Of a DNA stretch of 64,000 nt, positions 1 through 9,083 are shown piece after piece. Below the pieces are notes generated by a model. It was not told the DNA's origin and searched no databases. It was given only the letters and a program-made list of their open reading frames with translations. Source of the stretch: Sporosarcina ureae (GTDB taxonomy: Bacteria > Bacillota > Bacilli > Bacillales_A > Planococcaceae); the NCBI RefSeq assembly GCF_029267015.1, contig NZ_JARIEA010000045.1, positions 43,770-107,769 of the forward strand, written 5' to 3'. How positions within the stretch are numbered: position 1 is the first letter of the stretch; every line of letters starts with the position of its first letter. The translations under genes were made by a program, and so were the position numbers.

Positions 1-177
1 CACTGCAAGCCCAGTAGTAGGTGTCAATAACCCAGCTACTATTTTAAGCAATGTCGTTTTCCCACTGCCGTTTTCACCTACCAGTCCAATGATTCTTCCT
101 TCGGGCAACGTAAGTGACACTCCATTCAATGCTCGCTTAGTGCCATAACGTTTCGTAACAATCTGTAATTCAATCAT
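1..177 (-). CDS. ABC transporter ATP-binding protein, N-terminal part (cut by window edge)
   Basis: Only the first 59 codons are present; the gene continues beyond the left edge. The translation opens with [20 protein letters not shown] and contains a complete Walker A motif, GENGSGKTT, near residues 36-44, so it is the nucleotide-binding subunit of an ABC exporter. Its ATG (177-175) overlaps the end of the upstream gntR gene by 8 bp, so translation is probably coupled. With the membrane protein at 541-1335 and the GntR repressor it forms a three-gene unit like Ytr or Ecs-type exporters of Bacillus. The substrate cannot be deduced. The family call is firm; the full length is unseen. Confidence 0.9.
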   Translation of the reverse strand, partial: MIELQIVTKRYGTKRALNGVSLTLPEGRIIGLVGENGSGKTTLLKIVAGLLTPTTGLAV

Positions 178-538
178 CACTTCCACCCCGTTTCTGTAAG
201 TAGTGGACCATTTCGTTCGTTGTGAAGCCTAGCGCTTGAACATTTTGAATGAATGACTCGACAAGTTGTTCTTTCATCTCTTCACGGAGTTCTTGAATCC
301 TTGCATGATTTTCTGTCACAAATGATCCCTGCCCCCTTCTTGTTTCCGTAATCCTTAGATTCTCAAGTTCCCTATAGACCCTTTGCATGGTGTTAGCATT
401 TACGCCGACCAAAACAGCATAATCCCTTACGGATGGTAACTTCTCTCCTACTGTAAGCGTGCCTCGAATGATTTCCCCCATAATGTGATCGACGAGTTGT
501 TGGTAAATTGGTTTATCTGGTAGGAATTCCATACTCAT
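170..538 (-). CDS. GntR family transcriptional repressor (YtrA subfamily)
   Basis: A 122-aa protein with an N-terminal GntR winged helix (residues 8-75; typical IYQQLVDHI opening and [19 protein letters not shown] helices) and a short helical tail of about 45 residues instead of a large effector domain. That is the YtrA subfamily, which normally controls ABC transporter genes in its own operon and often responds to cell-envelope stress. It starts 2 bp after the permease stop codon and overlaps the ATPase gene. The perfect inverted repeat at 1355-1386, upstream of the operon, is the obvious operator, so autorepression is likely. A second ATG two codons downstream is an alternative start. Confidence 0.9.
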   Translation of the reverse strand: MSMEFLPDKPIYQQLVDHIMGEIIRGTLTVGEKLPSVRDYAVLVGVNANTMQRVYRELENLRITETRRGQGSFVTENHARIQELREEMKEQLVESFIQNVQALGFTTNEMVHYLQKRGGSDD

Positions 539-540
539 CG

Positions 541-1335
541 TTACACCCTCACTTTCTTCTCAAAGAACATAGATCCTATCATTAGTAATACAAAGCTGAT
601 GATTAGGTAAAAAGCTAAATTGCCTACCGAAAAGGCAATGCCATCCGGTACAAACCCCATGAAAAAGTAACTCGTCTGTTCATTGTAGAATGACTCATCC
701 GTCAGCCGTACTGCCACAATCGTACGAAGCCAATCAAAGAACCCATTAATTCGTAGTTGTTCCCAAACGATTAATGCACTCACAATGAACAGCAAGATGA
801 AGGGCATCGAAAAGAAGCGCAGTCTTGACTTAACCACTTTATATACACTCCAGAAGAACCAGCCAGTAGCTGTCATAAAGATCAATTTTATGGATAGCGC
901 CAGTACTACACTGACTAACGCCAACACTTCTTTTCCTTCCACTCCCATCATCCCGTCTTTTATTACATAGAGGACGATCCCACCGAGAAAACCGCTAAAG
1001 AATAAGCTGCCTAATGCCATTAAAACGGCAAATGTTAATTTAGCACCGACGAGTTGAACCATGGATGTTGGAGAATGTAACCACATATCCAATGTCCTCA
1101 ACTCTCTTTTCAAACTTTCGAATAAGATAAAAACACCAGCAAATATATGAAAAACGAGCAAAACACCAACAATGATATGCGTATTATCATACAGTGTATC
1201 TAGTCTTCCAGCGAAGCTCGTTACTAAAGGTGGCGCTACCGTAATGACTACTATATCAAGCAGAAAAATCCAAAATATCAACCTCTTTAACATAATCCAT
1301 TCTTTCTGTATTAGACCGCCAAATACTGTCTTCAT
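541..1335 (-). CDS. ABC-type exporter membrane subunit
   Basis: A 264-aa integral membrane protein with about six hydrophobic segments (near residues 18-38, 55-75, 105-128, 138-165, 175-195 and 235-257) and no enzymatic motif. It is the first gene of an operon with a YtrA-type GntR repressor and an ABC ATPase, so it is best read as the permease subunit. The N-terminus (VFGGLIQKEWIMLKR) resembles ABC-2 type permeases, which begin with a cytoplasmic helix followed by a transmembrane segment. RBS AAGGAG lies 10 bp before the ATG. The family is diverse and the substrate is unknown. Confidence 0.75.
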   Translation of the reverse strand: MKTVFGGLIQKEWIMLKRLIFWIFLLDIVVITVAPPLVTSFAGRLDTLYDNTHIIVGVLLVFHIFAGVFILFESLKRELRTLDMWLHSPTSMVQLVGAKLTFAVLMALGSLFFSGFLGGIVLYVIKDGMMGVEGKEVLALVSVVLALSIKLIFMTATGWFFWSVYKVVKSRLRFFSMPFILLFIVSALIVWEQLRINGFFDWLRTIVAVRLTDESFYNEQTSYFFMGFVPDGIAFSVGNLAFYLIISFVLLMIGSMFFEKKVRV

Positions 1336-1354
1336 CTTTAAAACACTCCTTCCA

Positions 1355-1386
1355 TTCTAGTGTATTAGTTATATAATACACTAGAA
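1355..1386. promoter_or_regulatory. GntR/YtrA-type operator, perfect 13-bp inverted repeat
   Basis: The arms TTCTAGTGTATTA (1355-1367) and TAATACACTAGAA (1374-1386) are exact reverse complements separated by 6 bp. The site lies 20 bp upstream of the permease ATG. On the minus strand it covers a plausible -10 (TATATA or TATAAC), so a bound repressor would block transcription. AGTGTA...TACACT is the form expected for a YtrA-type repressor, and such a gene is in this operon. Confidence 0.8.
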
Positions 1387-1416
1387 CTCAAATGTTGACT
1401 AGGCATTTCTAAAATA

Positions 1417-1460
1417 AAAACACAAGGCCGAAACGGATGCCCGTTTCGGCCTTGTGTTTT
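1417..1460 (-). terminator. Rho-independent terminator of the thioesterase gene
   Basis: A perfect 20-bp stem (1417-1436 with 1441-1460) and ATGC loop, followed on the minus strand by TTTTTATTTT. It lies immediately after the thioesterase stop codon. Confidence 0.92.
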
Positions 1461-1462
1461 GA

Positions 1463-1942
1463 TCAATGCTTCATCAATCTTCGTTGCTTACGAAGTTCAC
1501 GTCGTGCAGGTGCAGTTTCGAAAAGACGTTTTTCCAATTCCGTTTCGGGATACACTTCCGCCACGGGTATCGGACAGTTCGCGTCATCTACCGCAACCAT
1601 CGTACAGAAGGATTCCGTCGTCAACCTCACTTCACCTGTCACCAGATTTTTGGAATGTACAGAAATGAATACTTCCATCGAAGTACGGCCAACAGAAGTA
1701 ACTATCGCTTCGAGTTCAATAACATCTCCTAGCAAAGCAGGAGAAACGAAATCGACAGAATCGATCGAAGCGGTGACCGCAGCTCGTGTGCCCGCATGTT
1801 TCATAGCAGAAATCGCTGCAATTTCATCGATATAGGAAAGTACTTTACCACCGAAAATGGATTGTATATGATTTGTATCCGGTGGTAAGACTAGCTTACT
1901 CTGGATCGTTCTTGATTCACTCATTGGTTTTTGTTCAGACAT
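1463..1942 (-). CDS. Acyl-CoA thioesterase, hotdog fold (YkhA-like)
   Basis: A 159-aa single hotdog domain hydrolysing acyl-CoA to free acid and CoA. Visible family features are the N-terminal PPDTNHIQSIFGGKVLSYIDE block, with the catalytic Asn/Asp region and the long helix, and the later VDFVSPALLGD strand. Length matches the cytosolic YkhA/BACH group. A GGGAG ribosome binding site lies 8 bp before the chosen ATG; an in-frame ATG at codon 7 is less likely. The gene is monocistronic, with its own strong terminator. An imperfect dyad, TATACT...AGTATA, at about 1961-1978 sits in its promoter region. The physiological acyl-CoA is unknown. Confidence 0.88.
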   Translation of the reverse strand: MSEQKPMSESRTIQSKLVLPPDTNHIQSIFGGKVLSYIDEIAAISAMKHAGTRAAVTASIDSVDFVSPALLGDVIELEAIVTSVGRTSMEVFISVHSKNLVTGEVRLTTESFCTMVAVDDANCPIPVAEVYPETELEKRLFETAPARRELRKQRRLMKH

Positions 1943-2030
1943 GAAGACAGCTCCCTTTTATATACTCTTTTCAGTATACATAAAAGAAGGCAGTCTTCGC
2001 TAATACTTGCTGTTTATAGTGTTCGTACAA

Positions 2031-2921
2031 TTAGATAATTCTGCGCACTCTACAGACATTTTCGGCATATACAGACTTACTCAGCTCTATCTGTTCAATT
2101 AATTTCCCGGTTGAAGGTGCGTGAAGAATTTTTCCGTTGCCCACGTACATCGCTACATGATGAATACACTGTTCTTCATTCTCGAAAAATATTAAATCAC
2201 CTTTTTGCCAATCTGCAGAGTCAAGCGAGATCGGTCTGCCGGCTTCTGCCTGATCCACGGCATCACGCGGTAGACCAATTCCACATGCTTCCCAAATAGC
2301 ACAAATAAACCCCGAGCAATCAAAGCCCCATGCAGACATCCCCCCCCACAAATAGGGCAAGCCGAGGAAACGTCTTCCCATTGTAAGCGTGCGATGAATC
2401 GATTCTTCTCCCACCGTCTCCACATCTGATACATTCAATAACTTCCAGCCGTGCGGTGTCCACACACGTAGTTTCTTCCCCCTCCGTTCACCGGAAGGAA
2501 AAATGGTGTTGAACGATACACGTAAAAAGAATGTACCTGATTCATTAAACAGTGCGGCTTTTGGATTCGCAACCCGAACAAACTCTTCTGCCCTTATTCG
2601 TTCCCGCATAGAAAGTTGAACGAGTGGCACCCAGCCAGGATAGCCGCGTGGATCTTTGCGTGTCTGCTGGGAAATGGCAACTATACGTGCCCAATCCCCA
2701 ACAACATCCTCAACAATCACAGGCTCGCCGTATAATAGCTGTGTTTGAATTTGATTCTTCTCACTTAATGCTAGACGTTCCTCATAAGATAGATGGGATA
2801 GCCATCTATCCATTTGCACAGGATGATCTAAGGCAGGTAAATCCGCCACACGTGGAGAATCAGGATCCGTCCACACCGTCGCAACGCTTACTGCGCACAT
2901 CCATTTTTCATTCATATGCAT
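2031..2921 (-). CDS. ykfC: NlpC/P60 gamma-D-glutamyl-L-diamino acid endopeptidase (YkfC-like)
   Basis: A 296-aa cytoplasmic-type protein (no signal peptide) with bacterial SH3-like domains in about residues 1-170 and a C-terminal NlpC/P60 cysteine peptidase. The catalytic Cys is in AWGFDCSGF, the His in CIHHVAMYVGNG and the third polar residue in LHAPSTG. YkfC-type enzymes cut murein peptides such as L-Ala-gamma-D-Glu-DAP during cell-wall recycling. The neighbouring LD-carboxypeptidase and the ykfB relic support this role. The ATG follows AGGTGA by 6 bp. The match to family length and order is good; the epimerase that would process its dipeptide product is no longer intact here. Confidence 0.88.
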   Translation of the reverse strand: MHMNEKWMCAVSVATVWTDPDSPRVADLPALDHPVQMDRWLSHLSYEERLALSEKNQIQTQLLYGEPVIVEDVVGDWARIVAISQQTRKDPRGYPGWVPLVQLSMRERIRAEEFVRVANPKAALFNESGTFFLRVSFNTIFPSGERRGKKLRVWTPHGWKLLNVSDVETVGEESIHRTLTMGRRFLGLPYLWGGMSAWGFDCSGFICAIWEACGIGLPRDAVDQAEAGRPISLDSADWQKGDLIFFENEEQCIHHVAMYVGNGKILHAPSTGKLIEQIELSKSVYAENVCRVRRII

Positions 2922-2986
2922 GTGGTTTCACCTACTATATCAATAGTTTCAACGCCAGACCGCTTACTGAATTCCTTTTGTGAACG

Positions 2987-3275
2987 GGTATACATTACAC
3001 CACTAGCAGTAGACTCTATACCATTTACTTTAGCCAATCTATGGATTTTCAAGGCTTCAAGGATTCCCCCAAACTTCATCAATTTGATATTCAGTACATA
3101 CACCGCGCGCATCTCAAGAGTTCTTGGCATTATTAGATAGAAATACCGTTTCATCTGTCATAATCAACGTGCTTGTCTGTCTTATAATCACTCTCAACTC
3201 TTCTATATACTATGCGGCAAGTAGCTGTTCTATTAATTTCAAATTCACTCCATCATCTTTCCAGTAGTAAATGAA
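2987..3275 (-). pseudogene. ykfB: Decayed dipeptide (L-Ala-D/L-Glu) epimerase, ykfB remnant
   Basis: On the minus strand this stretch reads, in pieces, as the C-terminal barrel of an enolase-superfamily dipeptide epimerase: KDDGVNLKLIEQLL, then an in-frame TAG, then IMTDETVFLSNN, a frameshift, then VLNIKLMKFGGILEALKIH and VNGIESTASGVMYT. These match in order the LVEQP, MADES.F and INIKLMK.GGI..A.KI blocks of YkfB, including the catalytic Lys of the NIKLMK motif. The N-terminal half and the extreme C-terminus are missing. Its place between ykfA and ykfC is where ykfB sits in Bacillus subtilis. Stop, frameshift and truncation show it is dead. Confidence 0.82.
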
Positions 3276-3337
3276 GCATACCGAAGTGCACGGCAATATG
3301 TTCTGCAGTCTCCTAAGCATAGTGTATGACATAATGA

Positions 3338-3374
3338 AAACCCTCAACGCTTGTTTAACAAGCGTTGAGGGTTT
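3338..3374 (-). terminator. Terminator after ykfA
   Basis: AAACCCTCAACGCTTG (3338-3353) pairs exactly with CAAGCGTTGAGGGTTT (3359-3374); TTTTCATT follows on the minus strand. It separates ykfA from the ykfB remnant, so ykfC needs its own promoter. Confidence 0.85.
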
Positions 3375-3420
3375 GTTTGACGATCACCAATTACACAGTA
3401 TAAACCGTGTGAATTTGAAT

Positions 3421-4341
3421 TTATTCCACTCCCGGTAGGATCGTCAATGTCTTATTATGTGCATCCAAACGCCCTTTCACGCCAAATGGAATGGCAATAT
3501 TCGGCTCACAATGACCGATACGGAATCCTTTCACGACAGGTTGATTCAGATTGCCGAAATAATGGTCGAACACTTCATTCATTGCGAGTGAAGCATCTGG
3601 CTTCGTTGGTGCCGATTTCGCGAAATCACCAATCACGATGCCTGCCGCCTCGCGAAGCTTGCCCGCGAGACGTAATTGGTTGAGCAAACGATCTACTTTA
3701 TAAGGCTCTTCCCCTACATCCTCAAGTACGAGCAAACGATTGTTCGTCTTGATCTCAAATTCACTGCCTAAACTATTGACTAGTTGCGTTAAATTACCGC
3801 CGATCACTTCACCTTCTACTACCCCGCCAACAAGCGTTTCTAGTGGTGAGATTGCTTCCGAGTAATGAACTTCTACAGGAGAAAACAATTGCCCGAACAT
3901 TTTACCGGACATCTCATGGAACTCATCCTGTGCAACACAGGATGCAAGCATCGGTCCATGGAATGTCACGAGGCCTGCACCTTGACGAATCACGGTATGT
4001 AGATAGGTAATATCACTGAACCCCCAAAACACTTTTGGGTTATCGTGAATCAAATCGAGATCCAGTTGCTCGGCATAGCGCGCAGAACCGTATCCTCCAC
4101 CCGCGCAGAAAATACCCTTCACTTCAGGATCTTTGAACATGTCATGCAAATCAGCAAGTCTCTCTTCATCAGTCCCCGCCAAATAACCATTTTTCTTATA
4201 CACGGACTGTCCTACTTTATAGCGAAGACCTAATTGCTCCAAAAATTGAAATGAACGCTCTACTACCTCACGTTCTACAGGACTGGCAGGCGCCACAATC
4301 CCAATCACATCACCTTGTACTAAATGTGCTGGACGAATCAT
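3421..4341 (-). CDS. ykfA: Muramoyl-tetrapeptide LD-carboxypeptidase, S66 family (YkfA/LdcA)
   Basis: About 306 aa, the usual length of cytoplasmic LD-carboxypeptidases, which remove the terminal D-Ala from murein tetrapeptides. The S66 blocks are all present: GDVIGIVAPASP at the N-terminus, FCAGGGYGSARY, the nucleophile Ser in FWGFSDITYLH, the Glu of LLVLEDVGEEPYKVDR and the catalytic His of FRIGHCEPNIAIPFG. The start is set at 4341 because AAGGGTGAT lies 7 bp upstream; in-frame ATG (4350) and GTG (4353) codons sit too close to that SD. Functionally it pairs with ykfC downstream in peptidoglycan peptide recycling. Confidence 0.92.
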   Translation of the reverse strand: MIRPAHLVQGDVIGIVAPASPVEREVVERSFQFLEQLGLRYKVGQSVYKKNGYLAGTDEERLADLHDMFKDPEVKGIFCAGGGYGSARYAEQLDLDLIHDNPKVFWGFSDITYLHTVIRQGAGLVTFHGPMLASCVAQDEFHEMSGKMFGQLFSPVEVHYSEAISPLETLVGGVVEGEVIGGNLTQLVNSLGSEFEIKTNNRLLVLEDVGEEPYKVDRLLNQLRLAGKLREAAGIVIGDFAKSAPTKPDASLAMNEVFDHYFGNLNQPVVKGFRIGHCEPNIAIPFGVKGRLDAHNKTLTILPGVE

Positions 4342-4563
4342 TCTACTCATCACCCTTTCTACGTCCTACTTTATCATATTCATGAAACTCCATCGTCATC
4401 ACGAGCTTTCTACTACATATGAAATGGATTGTGGGTAATCGTCAAGTTATCCCCCCTTATGAACAGTTAATCCCCTGTTATTGTGCATACTTTATATAAA
4501 CTTACTTAAATAACAGAAAAAGTTATTCACAATTCTTCTTTTGTGGATAGTTTTATGGAGAAT

Positions 4564-4596
4564 AAAAAAAACGAACAACTGATATATGTCAGTTGT
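4564..4596 (-). terminator. Terminator of the trp operon
   Basis: ACAACTGA (4575-4582) and TCAGTTGT (4589-4596) form a hairpin followed on the minus strand by eight T residues, just after the trpA stop codon. Confidence 0.85.
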
Positions 4597-4607
4597 CCGG
4601 TAAACGG

Positions 4608-5399
4608 TTAGCTATTTGTTAATTGATTTTTAGATGCGTTGATTAACGTACGAACCGTTTCGTGATCTCCTTTATGAAGGGCCGTGACGATCGCACTTCC
4701 TACAATTACCCCGTCAGCCAAGGATCCAAGTGACCTCACTTGCTCAGGAGTTGATATCCCAAATCCAGCCAGTACTGGAACAGAACTAGCCGCTTTAAGT
4801 CGCTCCAAGTGACCTTCAAGTCCTTCTGTAAATGATGAACGGACACCCGTGATACCATTTACTGTCACGGCATAAATGAAACCTTCTGCTGCTTTCGCGA
4901 TGGCTTCGATTCGCTCAGTGGGACTTGTGAGCGAAACCAGTTGGATCAGCGCCACATCGCTATTCTTTAATGCATCTTTCAACATTCCGCTTTCTTCAAG
5001 CGGAAGATCCGGAATGATCAAACCATAGACTCCACTCGCTTCGCAATCTGCTGCAATGGCTGTCAGACCGTAGCTAAGCACAGGATTCAAATACGTCATG
5101 ATGACTAGCGGAACCGTTACTTCTTCCTTGAACGACGCCAGTTCTTTCATTACTTTACGAAGTGTAATCCCTTCAGCAAGAGCACGTTCACCCGCTTGTT
5201 GAATCACTTCACCATCCGCCACTGGATCGGAAAATGGAATGCCTACTTCAATTGCTGTCGCACCTGCTTCTTGCAGGAAGAGGATGGTCTTTTTCAACGT
5301 CTGCAATCCGCCGTCCCCTGCCATAATATACGGAACAAATGCTTTATTACCTTTCTCATTACATTGTAAAATCGCTTGCATTACTTGTTGTTTTGTCAT
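4608..5399 (-). CDS. trpA: Tryptophan synthase alpha subunit
   Basis: A 263-aa TIM-barrel protein cleaving indole-3-glycerol phosphate to indole and glyceraldehyde 3-phosphate. The signature [15 protein letters not shown] carries the two catalytic acids (Glu of EVGIPF and the Asp that follows), and the phosphate site is seen in [10 protein letters not shown] and GVIVGSAIV. It is the last gene of the operon, overlaps trpB by 4 bp (ATGA) and is followed by a strong terminator. Nothing is unusual in length or motifs. Confidence 0.97.
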   Translation of the reverse strand: MTKQQVMQAILQCNEKGNKAFVPYIMAGDGGLQTLKKTILFLQEAGATAIEVGIPFSDPVADGEVIQQAGERALAEGITLRKVMKELASFKEEVTVPLVIMTYLNPVLSYGLTAIAADCEASGVYGLIIPDLPLEESGMLKDALKNSDVALIQLVSLTSPTERIEAIAKAAEGFIYAVTVNGITGVRSSFTEGLEGHLERLKAASSVPVLAGFGISTPEQVRSLGSLADGVIVGSAIVTALHKGDHETVRTLINASKNQLTNS

Positions 5400-6586
5400 T
5401 TCGTTTGCCCTCCTAGCGCATCACGGACTGTTTGCATATCTTTGTCACCGCGGCCCGACAGACAGATGACGAGTGTCTCTTCTGATTTCATTTCTTTCGC
5501 TAGTTGAACTGCATAATAGACAGCATGCGCACTTTCTAAAGCAGGAATAATTCCCTCTACGCGAGATAGTAGTTGCACTCCTTCTAGTGCTTGCTGGTCC
5601 GTGACAGAGTCATATTTCACACGCTTTATATCAGAAAGATGGCAATGTTCCGGTCCTACTGCAGGGTAATCAAGACCTGCTGAAATCGAATGTGCTTCTT
5701 GGATGAAGCCATCGTCATCTTGTAGTACGTACATATACGCGCCGTGCAAAACCCCTTCTTGTTTACCTGCAATGGCTGCCGCGTGTTTGCCTGTTGAAAT
5801 ACCGCTACCTGCTGCTTCTACACCGTACAACTTCACGTCTTGATCATCGATGAAAGGATGGAACATACCAATCGCATTACTACCGCCACCAATACAAGCT
5901 ACAACTGCATCAGGCAAACGACCTTCATGTTCCACGATTTGCTTACGTGTTTCATCTCCAATGACACGCTGGAAATCACGAACAATTTGTGGGAATGGAT
6001 GTGGGCCTAGCGCCGATCCAAGAATATAGTGTGTGTCTTCTACATTTGAAACCCAGTAGCGCAATGCTTCATTCACTGCGTCCTTCAACGTTCCTGAACC
6101 TTTATCAACAGAAACTACCTTCGTACCGAGAAGTTCCATACGGAAAACGTTTAATTCTTGACGACGGATATCTTCTTTTCCCATGAATACCACGCATTCT
6201 AGGCCAAGTAATGCACAAGCAGTAGCTGTTGCTACACCATGTTGGCCGGCGCCTGTCTCTGCCACGATTTTCTTTTTGCCCATACGAATCGCAAGCAATG
6301 CCTGGCCAAGAGAGTTGTTGATTTTATGAGCGCCTGTATGGTTCAAATCTTCACGTTTTAAATAGATTTTTGCGCCACCTGCATGCTTCGTCAAACGCTC
6401 TGCAAAAAACAAAGGGGTTTCACGACCAACAAATTCTTTTAAATAGTAATCCAGTTCCTTTGAAAACGCAGGATCTTGCTGCGCTTCTTCGTAAGCCAAT
6501 TCTAATTCCTGTAGTGCAGTCATCAATGTCTCCGGAACGAATTGTCCCCCAAATTTCCCGTAGCGTCCTTTAGTTTCTGTTGTCAT
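5396..6586 (-). CDS. trpB: Tryptophan synthase beta subunit
   Basis: A 396-aa PLP enzyme joining indole and L-serine to tryptophan as an alpha2beta2 complex with TrpA. It shows [13 protein letters not shown], the PLP lysine in [11 protein letters not shown], the substrate loop [13 protein letters not shown] and the phosphate-binding [10 protein letters not shown]. Length is standard for TrpB1. It starts inside trpF (17-bp overlap) and its stop overlaps the trpA ATG, giving coupled translation in the order used by Bacillus. Confidence 0.97.
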   Translation of the reverse strand: MTTETKGRYGKFGGQFVPETLMTALQELELAYEEAQQDPAFSKELDYYLKEFVGRETPLFFAERLTKHAGGAKIYLKREDLNHTGAHKINNSLGQALLAIRMGKKKIVAETGAGQHGVATATACALLGLECVVFMGKEDIRRQELNVFRMELLGTKVVSVDKGSGTLKDAVNEALRYWVSNVEDTHYILGSALGPHPFPQIVRDFQRVIGDETRKQIVEHEGRLPDAVVACIGGGSNAIGMFHPFIDDQDVKLYGVEAAGSGISTGKHAAAIAGKQEGVLHGAYMYVLQDDDGFIQEAHSISAGLDYPAVGPEHCHLSDIKRVKYDSVTDQQALEGVQLLSRVEGIIPALESAHAVYYAVQLAKEMKSEETLVICLSGRGDKDMQTVRDALGGQTK

Positions 6587-7202
6587 GACAATCTCTCCTA
6601 CCCTTCGCTGTATGAATAAACGTCTGAATGCGTCCCGTGTCTTTTTGCTTCTCTATTTCCACTCCACTAGAGACATCTACCATGTATGGATTCACTTGTC
6701 CTAGCGCTTCTTGGACATTTCCTGCATGCAATCCACCGGCTAAAATAATCTGCTCTTTTGACACGCCTGCATTTTCAAGTAATGACCAGTCGAACGTCTT
6801 ACCGCTACCACCATTGTATTCGACACCTGGTGTATCAAATAAATAATAATCCACGTCATAGGTAGTAGCGAGCTTCACGTCGTCTTCAGTTTCTATAGCA
6901 AGTGCTTTAATGGAAGGTAATCCTACTTGTTGAATAAAAGCTGGCGTCTCTTCTCCGTGGTACTGAATATAATCAAGCGGCACTTCTTTAAAAGTCTTTT
7001 GCAGTTGCTCTATCGTTTCATCAACGAAGACACCAATTTTCAACACGGTCGGCGGGATAAGCATTGCCAATTCACGCGCCTGCTCTATCGTCACTTCCCT
7101 GCGACTAGGTGCGAAGACAAAACCTATTGCATCCGCACCTGCATCTACAGCCGCTTTCACATGTTCAGGTTTCATCAATCCGCAAATCTTTACTTTTGTC
7201 AT
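6570..7202 (-). CDS. trpF: Phosphoribosylanthranilate isomerase
   Basis: A 210-aa TIM barrel converting N-(5-phosphoribosyl)anthranilate to its 1-deoxyribulose isomer. The general-base Cys is in [12 protein letters not shown], the catalytic Asp in [16 protein letters not shown], and the phosphate site in [11 protein letters not shown] and VDVSSGVE. It is separate from trpC, as in Bacillus. It overlaps trpC by 4 bp upstream and trpB by 17 bp downstream. Confidence 0.96.
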   Translation of the reverse strand: MTKVKICGLMKPEHVKAAVDAGADAIGFVFAPSRREVTIEQARELAMLIPPTVLKIGVFVDETIEQLQKTFKEVPLDYIQYHGEETPAFIQQVGLPSIKALAIETEDDVKLATTYDVDYYLFDTPGVEYNGGSGKTFDWSLLENAGVSKEQIILAGGLHAGNVQEALGQVNPYMVDVSSGVEIEKQKDTGRIQTFIHTAKGRRDCHDNRN

Positions 7203-7990
7203 GGTCGAATCACGTGTTTTTCTACTTGTAATGCTTGTAAGGCTTCCTTCACTGAATCACTGCGCATCAACGATTCTCCGACAAGCACTGCACTTGCTCC
7301 CGCTTTCGATGCACGTTCTGCATCCTCACGTCCCCAGATTCCACTTTCGCTGACAAACACACGCTCTTCATCAAACGGGAAGTGTGACGCGATCAGTTCC
7401 GTATGTGCTAAATCTACTTCGAATGTATGCAGATCACGATTATTGACACCGATGATTCTTGCATCAATCGCCAATGCTCGCTGTAGTTCTTCGATATTAT
7501 GGACCTCGACAAGTACATCCAGACCTTCTTCATTGGCATACGTATACAGACTTCCGAGCGTTTCATCATCAAGCGCAGCCACAATCAATAAAATAACGGA
7601 GGCACCTGCACTTTTTGCTTGGTCGATCTGAATTTTATGGATGATAAAGTCTTTGCATAATAATGCGATCGGTACCGCGTCCGCTACTGCAGATAAATCT
7701 TCAAATGACCCTTTGAAAAATTCCTGATCCGTCAGTACGGATATGCACGCAGCGCCTGCTTCATAATAGGCTATTGCTTGCTTTACTGGATTTGCACCTT
7801 CTGCGATGATTCCTTTGGAAGGTGAGGCACGCTTCATTTCAGAAATGACTTGGACGTGTTTAGCTTTTCTTAATGTCTGATAAAGTGATGGACGTATGAT
7901 CTCTCGCTCCGGAAATATCGTGTTACTTTTTAACAGACGTTCTACCTCTATCTTCTTCTGTGCAATAATTTTATCTAAAATCGTCGTCAT
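7199..7990 (-). CDS. trpC: Indole-3-glycerol phosphate synthase
   Basis: A 263-aa TIM-barrel enzyme closing the indole ring. Visible motifs are VISEMKRASPSKGII with the catalytic Lys, ACISVLTDQEFFKGS, LLCKDFI with the second catalytic Lys, LVEVHN, IGVNNRDL and SESGIWGREDA. It overlaps trpD by 4 bp and trpF by 4 bp. Length and motif order are standard. Confidence 0.97.
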   Translation of the reverse strand: MTTILDKIIAQKKIEVERLLKSNTIFPEREIIRPSLYQTLRKAKHVQVISEMKRASPSKGIIAEGANPVKQAIAYYEAGAACISVLTDQEFFKGSFEDLSAVADAVPIALLCKDFIIHKIQIDQAKSAGASVILLIVAALDDETLGSLYTYANEEGLDVLVEVHNIEELQRALAIDARIIGVNNRDLHTFEVDLAHTELIASHFPFDEERVFVSESGIWGREDAERASKAGASAVLVGESLMRSDSVKEALQALQVEKHVIRP

Positions 7991-9018
7991 TGGATAACCG
8001 CCTTTTGCCGGATCAATTCGCTGAATGCGACAACGGCCTCTAATTTTTCTAACGCTTTGCCCGAAAGTATACTTTCTGTGGCAACTTTTACACCTTCTTG
8101 AATAGTAGACACTTTGCCATTTGCAAACAAACCGATTCCTGCATTCAATACGACTGTATCGAACTTCGGTCCACGTTCACCACTTAAGATCGATCGCGTT
8201 GTTGCAGCATTTTCTACTGCATTTCCACCTTTAATCGCTGACAATGGTGCATATTCAAGTCCCACGTCATCTGCAGTCAACGAAAACGGAATTAAATCGC
8301 CATGATCGAGTAAGACAAATTCATTCTGACCTGCTAAAGACGCTTCATCCATCCCACCTGCTCCACTTACGACAATTGCTCGCTCCCGTCCTAGCATTCT
8401 CAGTACGGAAGCATACTCCATAATGAAATCAGGACGGTTAATACCCGTGAATTGTGTCTCCAGTGATACAGGATTCGTTAAGGGTCCTACTAAATTGAAG
8501 ATCGTTGTCTTACCGATTTTATTTCGTATAGCACCAATTCGTTTCATTTTCGGATGAATAGCTGGCGCGAATAAAAATGCGATTCCTTGTTGTTCTAATA
8601 AATTCTGCATATCTGTTATCTGGAAGTCTGGATGAATGCCAAGTGCATCCAAGACGTCTTGGCTCCCTGACGCGCTCGATATTTTACGGTTACCATGTTT
8701 CGCAACCTGTACACCCGCACCTGCCAAAACAAAGGCAGCTGTCGTACTAATATTAAATGTATTGACGCCATCTCCGCCCGTTCCACAGTTATCCAAATAA
8801 CGTGCATCTGTTGGTGTTAGTTCGTTTGCATAGGATTTCATCACAGCGGCTAGTGCGGCTACTTCATGTGAGGTTTCGCCTTTCTTTGATAACGCGATCA
8901 AGAATTGTGCAATTTGTTCTTCATCTGTCTCATCGCGAAACATTAGCTCGGCTGCTTCTCTCATTTCTTCATACATTAAGTGACGTTGCTTCTCTACTAT
9001 GGTTAAAAATTTCTCCAT
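7987..9018 (-). CDS. trpD: Anthranilate phosphoribosyltransferase
   Basis: A 343-aa enzyme transferring phosphoribose from PRPP to anthranilate. It has the family signature DNCGTGGDGVNTFNIST (PRPP-diphosphate loop), KHGNRKISSASGSQDVLDALG (anthranilate site) and the acidic GAGGMDEASL motif that binds magnesium. It begins 65 bp after trpE, with GGGGAG before the ATG; that gap holds a small hairpin (9064-9079) without a T-run. It is not fused to a glutamine amidotransferase, and no trpG lies in the operon. Confidence 0.97.
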   Translation of the reverse strand: MEKFLTIVEKQRHLMYEEMREAAELMFRDETDEEQIAQFLIALSKKGETSHEVAALAAVMKSYANELTPTDARYLDNCGTGGDGVNTFNISTTAAFVLAGAGVQVAKHGNRKISSASGSQDVLDALGIHPDFQITDMQNLLEQQGIAFLFAPAIHPKMKRIGAIRNKIGKTTIFNLVGPLTNPVSLETQFTGINRPDFIMEYASVLRMLGRERAIVVSGAGGMDEASLAGQNEFVLLDHGDLIPFSLTADDVGLEYAPLSAIKGGNAVENAATTRSILSGERGPKFDTVVLNAGIGLFANGKVSTIQEGVKVATESILSGKALEKLEAVVAFSELIRQKAVIQ

Positions 9019-9083
9019 ACTCGTCTCTCCCCTTCTCGTCTCAGCGTTGTCGCTATCCTTCGGTAAGGCTTGAGCCTTAGTAA

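Noticed and set aside
1437..1835. Plus-strand open frame of 132 codons over the thioesterase and its terminator
   Set aside because: It starts inside the terminator hairpin and is the mirror of the thioesterase gene; composition is serine/threonine-rich shadow coding.
6927..7631. Long plus-strand open frame (234 codons) over trpF and trpC
   Set aside because: It is antisense to two overlapping, highly conserved trp genes, has no SD and its translation has no family features; a shadow of their codon use.
9064..9079. Internal terminator between trpE and trpD
   Set aside because: The 7-bp hairpin TAAGGCT/AGCCTTA has no T-run; at most an mRNA-processing or pausing site.
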